A model generated the notes under the pieces. That model saw only the letters and a program-made list of their open reading frames with translations, did no database searches and was not told the DNA's origin. From an uncultured Mediterranea sp. (GTDB lineage: Bacteria; Bacteroidota; Bacteroidia; Bacteroidales; Bacteroidaceae), in the NCBI GenBank assembly GCA_945641355.1, contig CALZEQ010000004.1:1-64000 (forward strand): a DNA stretch of 64,000 nt, written 5' to 3'. A program made the position numbers and the translations under genes. Shown here in pieces: positions 16,244 to 25,861 of this stretch (position 1 is its first letter; each line of letters begins with the position of its first letter).

Positions 16244-17311
16244 ATGGAACTTGAATTAGAACCCATCAGACTGGAAGGCGTACCCGAGCAACGCCCGTTG
16301 GTCATCTCCGGACCTTGCAGTGCAGAGACGGAAGAACAGGTGATGTGTACCGCCAAATCATTGGCAGAGAAAGGACTGAAAATATTCCGCGCCGGCATCT
16401 GGAAGCCGCGCACCAAGCCAGGAGGCTTCGAAGGCATCGGTGTAGAGGGACTCGCCTGGCTGAAACAGGTCAAGAAGGAGACCGGCATGTACGTGGCCAC
16501 CGAAGTGGCTACCGCCAAGCATGTGTACGAATGCCTGAAGGCTGGAGTAGACATCCTGTGGATAGGTGCCCGCACCACGGCCAACCCCTTTGCCGTACAA
16601 GAGGTGGCCGATGCTCTGAAGGGCATAGATATCCCCGTGCTGGTGAAGAACCCCGTCAACCCCGACCTGGAGTTGTGGATAGGTGCCATGGAGCGCATCA
16701 ACGGCGCAGGCATCAAACGGCTGGCTGCCATCCATCGCGGCTTCAGCAGCTACGACAAGAGCATCTACCGCAACCTGCCCCAATGGCACATCCCCATCGA
16801 GCTGCGCCGACGCATCCCCGCCCTGCCCATCATCTGCGACCCCAGCCACATCGGCGGCAAGCGCGAACTGGTAGCCCCCCTCTGCCAGCAGGCCATGGAC
16901 CTGGGTTTCGACGGCCTCATCATCGAAAGCCATTGCAACCCCGACTGTGCCTGGAGCGATGCCAAGCAGCAGGTGACACCCGATGTGCTGGACTACATAC
17001 TGAACCTGCTCGTCATCCGCTCGGAGAAGCAGACCACCGAGAACCTCGCCGAACTGCGCAAGCAGATTGACGAATGCGACAACGAACTGATTCAGATTCT
17101 CTCCAAGCGTATGCGCGTAGCCCGCGAGATTGGTACCTACAAGAAGGAACACAGCATGACCATCCTGCAGACAGGACGCTACAACGAGATTTTGGACAAG
17201 CGCGGCTCGCAAGGAGCCCTCTGCGGTATGGATGCCGAATTCATCAAGAAGGTGTTCGAATCCATCCACGAAGAGAGCGTGCGCCAGCAGATGGAAATTA
17301 TCAACAAGTAA
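16244..17311 (+). CDS. bifunctional DAHP synthase / chorismate mutase
   Basis: The 355-residue fusion carries a type I-beta DAHP synthase (residues 1 to about 260: GPCSAETEEQV, GIWKPRTKPGGFEG, HRGFSSYDKS, CDPSHIGGKRELV) and a C-terminal AroQ chorismate mutase (about 268-345: LAELRKQIDECDNELIQILSKRM). It catalyses both the first committed step of aromatic synthesis and the branch from chorismate to prephenate. The order is the reverse of the mutase-first fusion of Bacillus, and the mutase may act as the allosteric domain. It supplies the mutase missing from pheA and tyrA here. Confidence 0.94.
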   Translation: MELELEPIRLEGVPEQRPLVISGPCSAETEEQVMCTAKSLAEKGLKIFRAGIWKPRTKPGGFEGIGVEGLAWLKQVKKETGMYVATEVATAKHVYECLKAGVDILWIGARTTANPFAVQEVADALKGIDIPVLVKNPVNPDLELWIGAMERINGAGIKRLAAIHRGFSSYDKSIYRNLPQWHIPIELRRRIPALPIICDPSHIGGKRELVAPLCQQAMDLGFDGLIIESHCNPDCAWSDAKQQVTPDVLDYILNLLVIRSEKQTTENLAELRKQIDECDNELIQILSKRMRVAREIGTYKKEHSMTILQTGRYNEILDKRGSQGALCGMDAEFIKKVFESIHEESVRQQMEIINK

Positions 17312-17327
17312 GAGAAGAACGTACACC

Positions 17328-18101
17328 ATGCGCATACTGATATTAGGAGCCGGCAAAATGGGTTCCTTTTTCACAGACATATTGAGTTTCCAGCACGAGA
17401 CGGCCGTGTTCGACGTCAATCCGCACCAGCTGCGGTTCGTCTACAACACCTACCGCTACACCACGCTGGAAGAGATAAAGGAGTTTGAGCCGGAGCTGGT
17501 TATCAACGCCGTGACGGTGAAGTACACGCTGGAGGCTTTCCGCCAAGTGCTGCCCGTGCTGCCCAAGGACTGCATCATCAGCGACATCGCCTCCGTCAAG
17601 ACCGGGCTGAAACGTTTCTATGAGGAGAGCGGATTCCGCTACGTATCCACGCACCCCATGTTCGGCCCCACATTTGCCAGCCTGAACAACCTGAGCAGCG
17701 AGAATGCCATCATCATCAGCGAAGGCGACCACCTGGGAAAGGTCTTCTTCAAGGACCTCTACCAGTCGCTGAAACTCAACATCTTTGAGTACACCTTTGA
17801 CGAGCACGATGAAACGGTGGCCTACTCGCTCTCCATCCCCTTCGTCTCTACCTTTGTGTTTGCAGCCGTCATGAAGCATCAGGAAGCCCCCGGCACCACC
17901 TTCAAAAAGCACATGGCCATCGCCAAAGGGCTGCTGAACGAAGACGACTACCTGCTGCAGGAGATTCTGTTCAATCCGCGCACCCCCTCGCAAGTGGAGA
18001 ATATCCGCGTGGAGCTGAAGCAGCTGCTGGAAATCATCACCAACAAAGATGCGGAGGGAATGAAGAAATATCTGACCAAGATACGGGAAAAGATAAAATA
18101 A
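17328..18101 (+). CDS. tyrA: prephenate dehydrogenase
   Basis: The 257-residue NAD(P)-dependent enzyme converts prephenate to 4-hydroxyphenylpyruvate. It begins with the Rossmann motif ILGAGKMGSFF and has the substrate signature STHPMFGPTFASL (about residues 107-120). It is shorter than TyrA fusions and has no mutase or ACT domain. The start at 17328 puts the glycine-rich loop at the N-terminus; the track ORF extends upstream over the end of the previous gene. It is last in the four-gene aromatic operon. Confidence 0.92.
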   Translation: MRILILGAGKMGSFFTDILSFQHETAVFDVNPHQLRFVYNTYRYTTLEEIKEFEPELVINAVTVKYTLEAFRQVLPVLPKDCIISDIASVKTGLKRFYEESGFRYVSTHPMFGPTFASLNNLSSENAIIISEGDHLGKVFFKDLYQSLKLNIFEYTFDEHDETVAYSLSIPFVSTFVFAAVMKHQEAPGTTFKKHMAIAKGLLNEDDYLLQEILFNPRTPSQVENIRVELKQLLEIITNKDAEGMKKYLTKIREKIK

Positions 18102-18107
18102 AATGCT

Positions 18108-18115
18108 TATTTTTG
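18108..18115 (+). promoter_or_regulatory. -7 box upstream of hpt
   Basis: TATTTTTG fits TAnnTTTG just after the tyrA stop and 26 bases before the hpt start. It separates purine salvage from the aromatic operon. Confidence 0.6.
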
Positions 18116-18140
18116 CACGATATCAAACATAACCCTTATC

Positions 18141-18674
18141 ATGGATACCATACAGATAAAAGACAAACAGTTTGCCGTCTCCATCAAGGAAGAGGACATC
18201 CTGAAGGAAGTAGCCCGCGTGGCTGACGAGATTAACCGCGACCTGGCAGGTAAGAACCCGCTGTTCCTAAGCGTGTTGAACGGTTCGTTCATGTTCACCG
18301 CCGACCTGATGAAACGCATCACCATCCCCTGCGAGATATCGTTCGTCAAGCTGGCCTCCTATCAAGGAGTGGCCTCCACGGGAGCCGTCAAGGAGGTGAT
18401 AGGCATCAACGAGGAGCTGGCCGGACGTACCATCGTCATCGTGGAAGACATCGTCGATACAGGCCTCACCATGCAACGCCTGCTGGAGACGCTGGGCACA
18501 CGCAACCCCAAGGAGATACACATCGCCACACTGCTGCTGAAGCCGGACAAGCTGAAGGTGGACCTGAACATTGAATACGTGGCCATGCGAATCCCCAACG
18601 ACTTCATCGTAGGATATGGACTGGACTATGACGGACTGGGACGCAACTACAAGGACATCTATACGGTAAAGTGA
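18141..18674 (+). CDS. hpt: hypoxanthine phosphoribosyltransferase
   Basis: The 177-residue type I phosphoribosyltransferase salvages hypoxanthine and probably guanine with PRPP. The PRPP-binding signature is IVIVEDIVDTGLTM (about residues 95-108), and the C-terminal YGLDYDGLGRN is the hydrophobic base-binding and flexible region. The length matches the family. It is followed at 59 bases by adk and is likely co-transcribed with it. Confidence 0.94.
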   Translation: MDTIQIKDKQFAVSIKEEDILKEVARVADEINRDLAGKNPLFLSVLNGSFMFTADLMKRITIPCEISFVKLASYQGVASTGAVKEVIGINEELAGRTIVIVEDIVDTGLTMQRLLETLGTRNPKEIHIATLLLKPDKLKVDLNIEYVAMRIPNDFIVGYGLDYDGLGRNYKDIYTVK

Positions 18675-18733
18675 AAAGGAGATTTTAGAATCAGAAAGGA
18701 CAAATTAAAAAAATTAAATTCAAGATAAATCGT

Positions 18734-19306
18734 ATGCTTAACATTGTTATCTTCGGTGCTCCCGGCTCAGGCAAGGGAACACAAAGTGAAAGAATCGTTG
18801 CCAAGTATGGCATCAACCACATCTCCACGGGCGACGTGCTGCGTGCAGAGATCAAGAACGGTACCGAATTGGGAAAGACGGCCAAGAGCTACATCGACCA
18901 GGGCCAGTTGCTGCCCGACGCACTCATCATCGACATCCTGGCCAGCACGCTGGACGGATTCAAGGAAAGCAAAGGCGTCATCTTCGACGGTTTTCCGCGT
19001 ACCATCGCCCAGGCAGAGGCATTGAAGAAGATGCTGGCCGAACGCGGGCAGCAAGTGAGCGTCATGCTGGATCTGGACGTACCTGAAGAGGAGCTGATGA
19101 CACGCCTTATCAAGCGCGGACAGGAGAGCGGACGGGCCGACGACAACGAAGAGACCATCAAGAAACGCCTCGTCGTATACCACAGCCAGACCGCTCCGCT
19201 CATCGACTGGTATAAGGCTGAGGGACTCTATGCCCACATCCAAGGCTTGGGCGAGCTGGAGACCATCACCGCCGACATTTGCAAAGCCATCGACAGCGTT
19301 CAATAA
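18734..19306 (+). CDS. adk: adenylate kinase
   Basis: The 190-residue enzyme interconverts ATP, ADP and AMP. The P-loop is FGAPGSGKGTQ (residues 6-16), the AMP-binding part is HISTGDVLRAEI and the FDGFPRT motif is intact. The lid is the short form (RGQESGRADDNEETIKKRL) without zinc cysteines, so this is a short-type adenylate kinase, as usual in Bacteroidota. It ends before a strong terminator. Confidence 0.95.
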   Translation: MLNIVIFGAPGSGKGTQSERIVAKYGINHISTGDVLRAEIKNGTELGKTAKSYIDQGQLLPDALIIDILASTLDGFKESKGVIFDGFPRTIAQAEALKKMLAERGQQVSVMLDLDVPEEELMTRLIKRGQESGRADDNEETIKKRLVVYHSQTAPLIDWYKAEGLYAHIQGLGELETITADICKAIDSVQ

Positions 19307-19377
19307 ACAGCTACAGAGAGCCCCGTACACGCTGCTCCGGCTACCAGCAGGCGGCATGTACGAGACATACCCAATGG

Positions 19378-19426
19378 CACACAGGTGAGACGGATGCAGC
19401 CTTCATCTGTGTGTCATTCTATTTTT
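19378..19426 (+). terminator. terminator after adk
   Basis: CACACAGGTGAG and CTTCATCTGTGTG form a stem with wobble pairs, followed by TCATTCTATTTTT. It separates hpt-adk from the peptide transporter. Confidence 0.75.
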
Positions 19427-19451
19427 AACACTTAATCCGATACTTCCCTTT

Positions 19452-20993
19452 ATGAGCACCCCTAAACACCCCAAAGGTCTTTACCTGATTTTTGCCACCA
19501 GCACGGCCGAACGTTTCAGCTACTACGGCATGCGTGCCATCTTCATCCTGTTTCTGACCCATGCCCTTCTTCTTGACAAAGAGACGGCAGCCTCCATCTA
19601 CGGAAGCTACACCGGTCTGGTCTATCTGACCCCCCTCATCGGCGGATACATCGCCGACAAGTACTGGGGCATCCGCCGCTCCATCTTCTGGGGAGCCATC
19701 CTGATGTCCATAGGTCAGTTTCTGATGTTCTTCAGTGCCTCCACGCTGGATCAGGTAGAGCTGTCGCACATGCTGATGTATGGCGGTCTGGCGTTCCTCA
19801 TCTTGGGCAACGGATTCTTCAAGCCCACCGTCTCATCGCTGGTAGGACAACTCTACGTGCCTGGCGACCAGCGGCTGGACTCGGCCTATACCATATTCTA
19901 TATGGGCGTCAACGTCGGATCCTTTCTGGCTCCCATCGTCTGCGGCCTCTTTGGCGAGACGGGCAACCCCGAGGACTTCAAATGGGGATTCCTGATTGCC
20001 GCCCTCTTCACCGTACTGACCGTCGTGCTCTTCGAGACACAGAAGAACAAGTACCTCATCGGTCCCTCTGGCGAACCGTTAGGTGTATTGCCCGATGCCC
20101 TGCGGAAACAACCGGCTGCAGAAGCCGCTCCTGCACCCACCGCTAAAACACCCAAAAAGGGACAGACAAAGAAATACATCTTCTTGGGAATCATGACCCT
20201 CTTCCTGCTGGTAGCCTTCAATCTGCTCTTTGGCAACGACTGGGTCAGCATAGGCATCTTCACCGCCTGCATCGTCATTCCGGTCAGCATCTTCATGGAC
20301 GACTCACTCACCAAGATTGAACGCGAGCGGATTCTGGTCATCTACATCATCGCCTTCTTCGTCATCTTTTTCTGGGCTGCCTACGAGCAGGCAGGTGCTT
20401 CGCTTACCCTTTTCGCTTCCGAGCAGACCGACCGCCACATCTTCGGATGGGAGATGCCGGCCTCTTGGTTCCAATCGCTCAATCCCACAATGATTGTCAT
20501 TCTGGCCACCCTCATGCCTGCCGTATGGAATGCCCTGAACAAACGCGGCAAGGAGCCTTCCTCTCCCACCAAGCAAGCCATCGGTCTGCTGCTGCTCTCG
20601 CTGGGCTATCTCTTCATCAGCTTTGGCGTGAAAGATGTAGAGCCGGGCATCAAGGTGAGCATGCTGTGGCTGGTAGGCCTCTATTTCATCCACACATTGG
20701 GCGAACTGGCTTTGTCCCCCATCGGTCTGTCCATGGTCAACAAGCTGACTCCCATCCGTTTTGCCTCGCTAATGATGGGCGTATGGTACATGTCCATCGG
20801 TACGGCCAACAAGTTTGCCGGCATGTTGGGCGGACTCTATCCCGAGCCGGGCAAGGTAAAATCGCTCTTCGGCTACCACATCGAGACGATGCACGACTTC
20901 TTCATGGTGTTTGTCGTCATGTCGGCCGTTGCTTCGCTCATCCTGTTCCTGCTCAGCAAGAAGCTGCAGAAGATGATGCACGGCGTGGTTTGA
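19452..20993 (+). CDS. POT-family proton-dependent oligopeptide transporter
   Basis: The 513-residue inner-membrane protein of the major facilitator superfamily takes up di- and tripeptides with protons. Family signs are the N-terminal ERFSYYGMRAI (ExxERFxYYG-type motif), GGYIADKYWGIRRSIFWGA after the second helix, and a PTR2 signature GNGFFKPTVSSLVG. About 14 hydrophobic segments are visible, with a lysine-rich cytoplasmic loop in the middle (PTAKTPKKGQTKK). The length is standard. The gene stands alone between a terminator and the obgE promoter repeat. Confidence 0.93.
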   Translation: MSTPKHPKGLYLIFATSTAERFSYYGMRAIFILFLTHALLLDKETAASIYGSYTGLVYLTPLIGGYIADKYWGIRRSIFWGAILMSIGQFLMFFSASTLDQVELSHMLMYGGLAFLILGNGFFKPTVSSLVGQLYVPGDQRLDSAYTIFYMGVNVGSFLAPIVCGLFGETGNPEDFKWGFLIAALFTVLTVVLFETQKNKYLIGPSGEPLGVLPDALRKQPAAEAAPAPTAKTPKKGQTKKYIFLGIMTLFLLVAFNLLFGNDWVSIGIFTACIVIPVSIFMDDSLTKIERERILVIYIIAFFVIFFWAAYEQAGASLTLFASEQTDRHIFGWEMPASWFQSLNPTMIVILATLMPAVWNALNKRGKEPSSPTKQAIGLLLLSLGYLFISFGVKDVEPGIKVSMLWLVGLYFIHTLGELALSPIGLSMVNKLTPIRFASLMMGVWYMSIGTANKFAGMLGGLYPEPGKVKSLFGYHIETMHDFFMVFVVMSAVASLILFLLSKKLQKMMHGVV

Positions 20994-21010
20994 TATTTAT
21001 CTAAACATCA

Positions 21011-21059
21011 CTTTTTCATGCGAGCATGAAAGTTCTTCGCTCTATTTGCACTATCTTTG
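21011..21059 (+). repeat. promoter-associated repeat, diverged copy upstream of obgE
   Basis: It shares CTTTTTCATGC-GA-GCATGAAAG and the TTGCACTATCTTTG ending with the trpS copies. The -7 box TATCTTTG is at 21052-21059, 41 bases before obgE. Confidence 0.7.
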
Positions 21060-21099
21060 TCCCGCAAATAGCAATTGTATATAGCGAAGCGTTAATATT

Positions 21100-22275
21100 A
21101 TGGCAGAATCGAATTTTGTAGACTATGTGAAGATATATTGCCGTTCAGGAAAGGGCGGCAGAGGTTCCACACACATGCGCCGCGCCAAGTATTGCCCCAA
21201 CGGAGGCCCCGACGGAGGCGATGGCGGACGGGGCGGACACGTCATCCTACGCGGAAACCGCAACTACTGGACTCTGTTGCACCTGCGATATGACCGCCAC
21301 ATACTGGCCGGACATGGCGAAAGCGGTTCCAAAAACCGCAGCTTCGGCAAGGATGGAGCCGACAAGGTGATAGAGGTGCCGTGCGGAACGGTGGTCTACA
21401 ACGCCGAAACGGGTGAATACATCTGCGATGTCACCGAACACGAGCAGGAGGTCATCCTGCTGAAAGGCGGACGGGGCGGCTTGGGCAACTGGCACTTCAA
21501 GACGGCCACCCGACAGGCACCCCGCTTTGCCCAGCCGGGTGAGCCGATGCAGGAGATGACTGTCATCATGGAGCTGAAACTACTGGCCGACGTAGGTCTG
21601 GTGGGATTCCCCAATGCCGGCAAGTCGACACTGCTCTCTGCCGTATCGTCTGCCAAGCCAAAGATAGCCAACTATCCCTTCACCACCATGGAGCCCAATC
21701 TGGGCATCGTGTCGTACAGGGAGGGGAAGTCGTTCGTCATGGCCGACATACCCGGCATCATCGAGGGAGCCAGCGAAGGACGCGGACTGGGTTTGCGCTT
21801 CCTGCGCCACATCGAACGCAACTCGCTGCTACTCTTCATGGTTCCTGCCGACAGCGACGACATCCGCCGCGAATATGAGATTCTGCTGAACGAACTGCGA
21901 AACTTCAACCCCGAGATGCTGGACAAACAACGGGTGCTGGCCGTCACCAAATGCGACATGCTGGACCAGAAGCTGATGGACGAGATAGAGCCGACACTGC
22001 CCGAAGGCATCCCCCACGTGTTCATCTCGGCCATCTCCGGACTGGGCATCAACGTGCTGAAGGACATCCTTTGGGAAGAGTTGAACAAGGAGAGCAACAA
22101 GCTGACCGGCCACATCGAAAGCATCGCGCACCGAGCCAAGGACCTGAGCCACTTGCAGGCAGAGCTGCAGGAGGAGGGCGAAGACGAAGAGTTGAGCTAC
22201 GAATACATCGACGAGGATGAGGAGGAGATAGAAGAACTGGAAGACTTCGAATACGAAGAGGATGAGGAGGAGTAA
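21100..22275 (+). CDS. obgE: Obg family GTPase
   Basis: The 391-residue GTPase acts in ribosome assembly and stress control. The glycine-rich Obg fold covers about residues 1-160 ([28 protein letters not shown]). The G domain follows with G1 [10 protein letters not shown], switch region TTMEPNLG, G3 DIPGIIEGA and G4 TKCD. The C-terminus is a long acidic tail ([16 protein letters not shown] and onward) with no OCT domain. The length and architecture match Bacteroidota ObgE. The promoter sits in the dispersed repeat immediately upstream. Confidence 0.95.
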   Translation: MAESNFVDYVKIYCRSGKGGRGSTHMRRAKYCPNGGPDGGDGGRGGHVILRGNRNYWTLLHLRYDRHILAGHGESGSKNRSFGKDGADKVIEVPCGTVVYNAETGEYICDVTEHEQEVILLKGGRGGLGNWHFKTATRQAPRFAQPGEPMQEMTVIMELKLLADVGLVGFPNAGKSTLLSAVSSAKPKIANYPFTTMEPNLGIVSYREGKSFVMADIPGIIEGASEGRGLGLRFLRHIERNSLLLFMVPADSDDIRREYEILLNELRNFNPEMLDKQRVLAVTKCDMLDQKLMDEIEPTLPEGIPHVFISAISGLGINVLKDILWEELNKESNKLTGHIESIAHRAKDLSHLQAELQEEGEDEELSYEYIDEDEEEIEELEDFEYEEDEEE

Positions 22276-22401
22276 TCCTTCGGACGGGAGCCGCAAGCGG
22301 GCAGGAAAGGGTGCGGACAGCGCACGAAATACCTAAAAATGGGGATTGCATAGTTCGACAGAATCACCTTATTTTGCAGTCGGAAAAAAGCATAAACAGC
22401 C

Positions 22402-23367
22402 ATGGACAATCCGCATAAATACCGGGCTACCGACAAGATGAGCGACCTCATCTGCGACAACTACGCCCTACTGATGGTGATGAGCCGCTTCGGCCTCTCG
22501 CTGGGCTTTGGCGAGAAGACGGTGGGAGAGACCTGCCAAAGTCAGGGTGTGGACTGCCACACCTTTCTGGCCGTAGCCAACTTCCTGAACAGCGGGAACA
22601 AGCAACAGAAAAACGACTTCTCCGTAGCCGCCCTGATGGAGTACCTAAAACGGGCGCACACCTACTTCCTCGACTTCAACCTGCCGGCCATCCGCCGCAA
22701 ACTGATAGAAGCCATCGACTGTTCGGGCGCAGACGATGTGGCCATCCTCATTCTGAAGTTCTACGATGCCTACGTACGCGAGGTACGCCGGCACATGGAG
22801 TACGAGAACAAGGAGGTATTCGGCTATGTGGAGAACCTGCTGCGCGGACACCTCGACGCACAATACCGCATCACCGTCTTTGCAGAGAAGCACAATCAGA
22901 TAGGCATCAAGCTGAAGGAGCTGAAGAACATCATCATCAAGTACTACCCCGAGAAGGAGAACGACCTGCTGAACGCCGTCCTGTTCGACATCTTCAACTG
23001 CGAGCAGGACCTCAACTCACACTGCTCGGTGGAAGACCACCTGTTCGTACCGGCTGTAGAGGCATTGGAAGAGCAGTTGGCACAACAGACCCAGAAGGAT
23101 GCCGCGGCAGACCAACCCAACGAAGAGGGGGCTGGTGGTGAGGGTACCGAGAACCTGAGCCAGCGCGAGCAGGAGGTCATCACCTGCGTAGCCAAAGGGA
23201 TGAGCAACAAGGAGATTGCCGACCGACTCTGCCTCTCGGTACATACCGTCATCACCCACCGGCGCAACATCGCCCGCAAACTGCAGATTCACTCGCCCGC
23301 CGGCCTCACCATCTACGCCATTGTCAACAAGCTGGTAGAGCTGAACGAAATCAAGGACCGACTGTAA
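22402..23367 (+). CDS. hemerythrin-like (RIC/YtfE-type) LuxR transcriptional regulator
   Basis: The 321-residue protein fuses a RIC/YtfE-like di-iron domain (about residues 1-225) to a LuxR winged helix (about 245-315, LSQREQEVITCVAKGMSNKE). The metal ligands line up with those known for YtfE: His86, His131 with Glu135, His164, and His207 with Glu211. There is no receiver domain. I infer direct sensing of nitric oxide, oxygen or iron status through the di-iron centre. A histidine kinase follows 90 bases downstream, but this protein lacks a phospho-acceptor. The acidic linker (EEGAGGEGTEN) joins the two domains. Confidence 0.85.
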   Translation: MDNPHKYRATDKMSDLICDNYALLMVMSRFGLSLGFGEKTVGETCQSQGVDCHTFLAVANFLNSGNKQQKNDFSVAALMEYLKRAHTYFLDFNLPAIRRKLIEAIDCSGADDVAILILKFYDAYVREVRRHMEYENKEVFGYVENLLRGHLDAQYRITVFAEKHNQIGIKLKELKNIIIKYYPEKENDLLNAVLFDIFNCEQDLNSHCSVEDHLFVPAVEALEEQLAQQTQKDAAADQPNEEGAGGEGTENLSQREQEVITCVAKGMSNKEIADRLCLSVHTVITHRRNIARKLQIHSPAGLTIYAIVNKLVELNEIKDRL

Positions 23368-23457
23368 GGAAACGAAGCATAATAAAAGCCATGCAAAAAG
23401 TTGTAGATTTGAATCGTTTTGCATTACTTTGCAACATGATATCAGCAACCGATATTC

Positions 23458-25626
23458 ATGGAAGGCAAAACAAACATACGAAACTACCTCCTACCGATTC
23501 TGTTTGCGCTGCAAGCCGTTGGCTTGCCGATAATCTGTCATGCCCAAAACAATCCGTACAAGATTAAGGACGAGCTCTATGCCATCTATCGGGAGGGCGA
23601 AAAGAACCGTCTTCATCCACACCTCTTCGCACTGGTAGACAGCCTCTACCGCGAGGCCGTCCGGCTGGACGACAAGAAGGCCCAATGCCTGGCCTACACA
23701 CTGCCCATCAAACACTACTTCAGCAAGAATGACCCGGTCCATCTGGCAGAGGCCAAAGAGAAGCTGAAGGAGATAGCACGCAAGAACGGCTACCTGCAAT
23801 ACTACTACTATGGCTGGAACCAATACATCATCCTGCTGCAGAACCGGGGCATGCACATCTCTGCCTTGGACGAATGCGCCAAGATGCACAAACAGGCATT
23901 GGCGGACAACCACCCCTTCGGCATCTTCTCGTGCCTGCGCAACATGGGGCATCTGCAATCCTCGCGCAGCAACAGTTCGCAAGCATACAAGTACTACAAG
24001 CAGGCCTTGGACTATCTGCTGAAGCACATGCCGGAACAAGACCCGGCACAGCTCTACTATGTGCTGTCTGAATATCACCGCACCAAGACGCAGCAATTCG
24101 ACTCGGCCATGTATTATTGCGAACTGGGCATCCGCTCGGCCCGCACAGAGCAACCGCAGGCCATCTGCAAGATACAGAAGGCACTCAACCTGCACAGTGC
24201 CGACCGCCAGGAGGAGTTCAATGCTTACGTACCCGAAGCGCTGGAAGCCGCGCACAAAGCCGGCCTGCCCGACAACAACATCAACCTGATACTCCTGCGG
24301 ACACGCATCGCCATCAACGAAGGAGACCAGGCGAAGGCGTACCGCTACGTCAACATGCTGACCAATCAAGGAGACATCTGCAGGCAACTCTTCACCGTGG
24401 ACCGCGCCTTCGGCAACTACGAAAGTGCCATCCAGAACCTGGAACGCCACTTCAACATCTGCGATTCCGTGCGTTGCCAGCTGCAGAACAACGACATCGC
24501 CTACTTCAACGCCCAGTTTGGCAACGAGCAGCTGCTGCGCGAGAACACCAAACTGGATCTGCAGAACACCCAGCTGCAGCTGGAGCAGGTGCGACAGCAG
24601 CTGGCCATAGACCGACAAGAGGCGGAGAACCAGCAACTGATGCTGGACAAGCAGTCGCTGGAGCTGGAGCAGCTACGCACCGAGAGCGACCTGCAGAAGA
24701 GCATCGCCGCCCGGCAGCAAGCCGAACTGCAACGTCAGGAAAGCATCAACGCCGAGCACCAGAGCCGGGCACACTACCAACGTCTGATAGGCATCTGCAT
24801 CATCACCCTGCTGGCAGCCTCTGTCGCCTTCCTCATCTTCTACCAATACCGCCGACGGAAGAACCTGCTGCTGCTGCAACGGAAGAACGAGGAACTGACC
24901 AAGGCCAACGAGCGGGTGCACAAGGCCAACAAGATGAAGGACCTCTTCATCCAGAACATGAGCCACGAAATACGTACACCGCTCAACTCCATCGTGGGCT
25001 TCACCCAACTCATCACCGACCCCGGCATGCAGTTCTCCCCCGAGGAGACCCAAGAGTTCAGCCGGCTGATAACCAGCAACAGCGAGCTGCTCACCACCCT
25101 GGTGAACGACATCCTGAGCCTGGCCGAACTGGAGAGCAGTGACATACAGACGAAGCTGCAGCCATGCCGCTGCAACGACATCTGCCAGAAGGCCATCGCC
25201 ACCGTGAGCCACCGCCTGCCGCAAGGGGTAGTGCTACGCTTCACCACCGACGTGACCGACGACTATACCCTCTACAGCGACGAGAACCGCATCAGCCAGG
25301 TGCTGATAAACTACCTGACCAATGCCGAGAAGCATACCACCCAAGGTGAAATCCACCTGCACGTATCGCTGCAGGAACACCCCGGATACCTCACCTTTTC
25401 TGTAACCGATACCGGCTGCGGCATCCCCCCCGAAGCGGCCGACAAGGTATTCGACCGTTTCTTCAAGGTGGACAGCTTCCACCAGGGCACCGGCCTGGGC
25501 CTGAGCATCTGCCAGCTCATAGCCGAACGGATGCACGCCACCGTCAAGCTGGACACGGCCTACACCCAAGGAGCCCGCTTCCTCTTCATCCTCCCCCTGA
25601 CGGGCGATGAAGCCCATACAGCCTAA
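23458..25626 (+). CDS. TPR-containing sensor histidine kinase
   Basis: The 722-residue protein starts with a signal peptide (LPILFALQAVGLPIICHAQ). A periplasmic TPR-like helical region covers about residues 30-345, a long Gln/Glu/Leu coiled coil 350-440, one transmembrane helix 443-465, a HisKA domain with His503 (NMSHEIRTPLNSIVGF) and a HATPase domain (DENRISQVLINYLTNAEKHT, DTGCGIP, GTGLGLSIC). It has no receiver domain. The partner response regulator is not evident nearby; the preceding LuxR protein lacks a receiver, so this may be an orphan kinase. The start is the ATG at 23458, with a possible TAGATTTG box at 23404-23411. Confidence 0.9.
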   Translation: MEGKTNIRNYLLPILFALQAVGLPIICHAQNNPYKIKDELYAIYREGEKNRLHPHLFALVDSLYREAVRLDDKKAQCLAYTLPIKHYFSKNDPVHLAEAKEKLKEIARKNGYLQYYYYGWNQYIILLQNRGMHISALDECAKMHKQALADNHPFGIFSCLRNMGHLQSSRSNSSQAYKYYKQALDYLLKHMPEQDPAQLYYVLSEYHRTKTQQFDSAMYYCELGIRSARTEQPQAICKIQKALNLHSADRQEEFNAYVPEALEAAHKAGLPDNNINLILLRTRIAINEGDQAKAYRYVNMLTNQGDICRQLFTVDRAFGNYESAIQNLERHFNICDSVRCQLQNNDIAYFNAQFGNEQLLRENTKLDLQNTQLQLEQVRQQLAIDRQEAENQQLMLDKQSLELEQLRTESDLQKSIAARQQAELQRQESINAEHQSRAHYQRLIGICIITLLAASVAFLIFYQYRRRKNLLLLQRKNEELTKANERVHKANKMKDLFIQNMSHEIRTPLNSIVGFTQLITDPGMQFSPEETQEFSRLITSNSELLTTLVNDILSLAELESSDIQTKLQPCRCNDICQKAIATVSHRLPQGVVLRFTTDVTDDYTLYSDENRISQVLINYLTNAEKHTTQGEIHLHVSLQEHPGYLTFSVTDTGCGIPPEAADKVFDRFFKVDSFHQGTGLGLSICQLIAERMHATVKLDTAYTQGARFLFILPLTGDEAHTA

Positions 25627-25708
25627 TCATCCCCTCCAAAGGCTATATTCATGGTACTGGTACGAAAAGGATATCAGCTTCGTATCGACATAGCACTTAG
25701 CAGGGTGG

Positions 25709-25793
25709 CCGACCTTGGTCAGCCAATCGACCGACCTTGGTCAGCCAATTGATTGACCTTGGTCGGGCGATTGACCAACCGTCGTCCGGTCGA
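25709..25793 (+). repeat. short tandem repeat with GACCnnGGTC core
   Basis: Two 22-base units (25709-25730 and 25731-25752, differing at one base) are followed by a shorter diverged unit at 25753-25770 and a more diverged one at 25771-25793. The first three contain GACCTTGGTC, itself nearly palindromic. No gene covers it. Confidence 0.7.
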
Positions 25794-25815
25794 TATAGAA
25801 GGTTAGCTTGCGGGG

Positions 25816-25861
25816 GATAAAAATCCCCGCTTCTCGATATCACATCGGGGGAGCGGGGATT
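25816..25861 (-). terminator. terminator of the ccsA-side operon
   Basis: AATCCCCGCT and AGCGGGGATT form a perfect 10-base stem. On the minus strand it is followed by TTTTTATCC, so it ends transcription coming from 26008 and above. Confidence 0.75.

Noticed and set aside
22402-25626. Classical two-component system
   Set aside because: The LuxR protein lacks a receiver domain, so the pair cannot be called a standard kinase-regulator couple.
25709-25793. CRISPR array
   Set aside because: Units are contiguous without unique spacers and there are no cas genes in the window.
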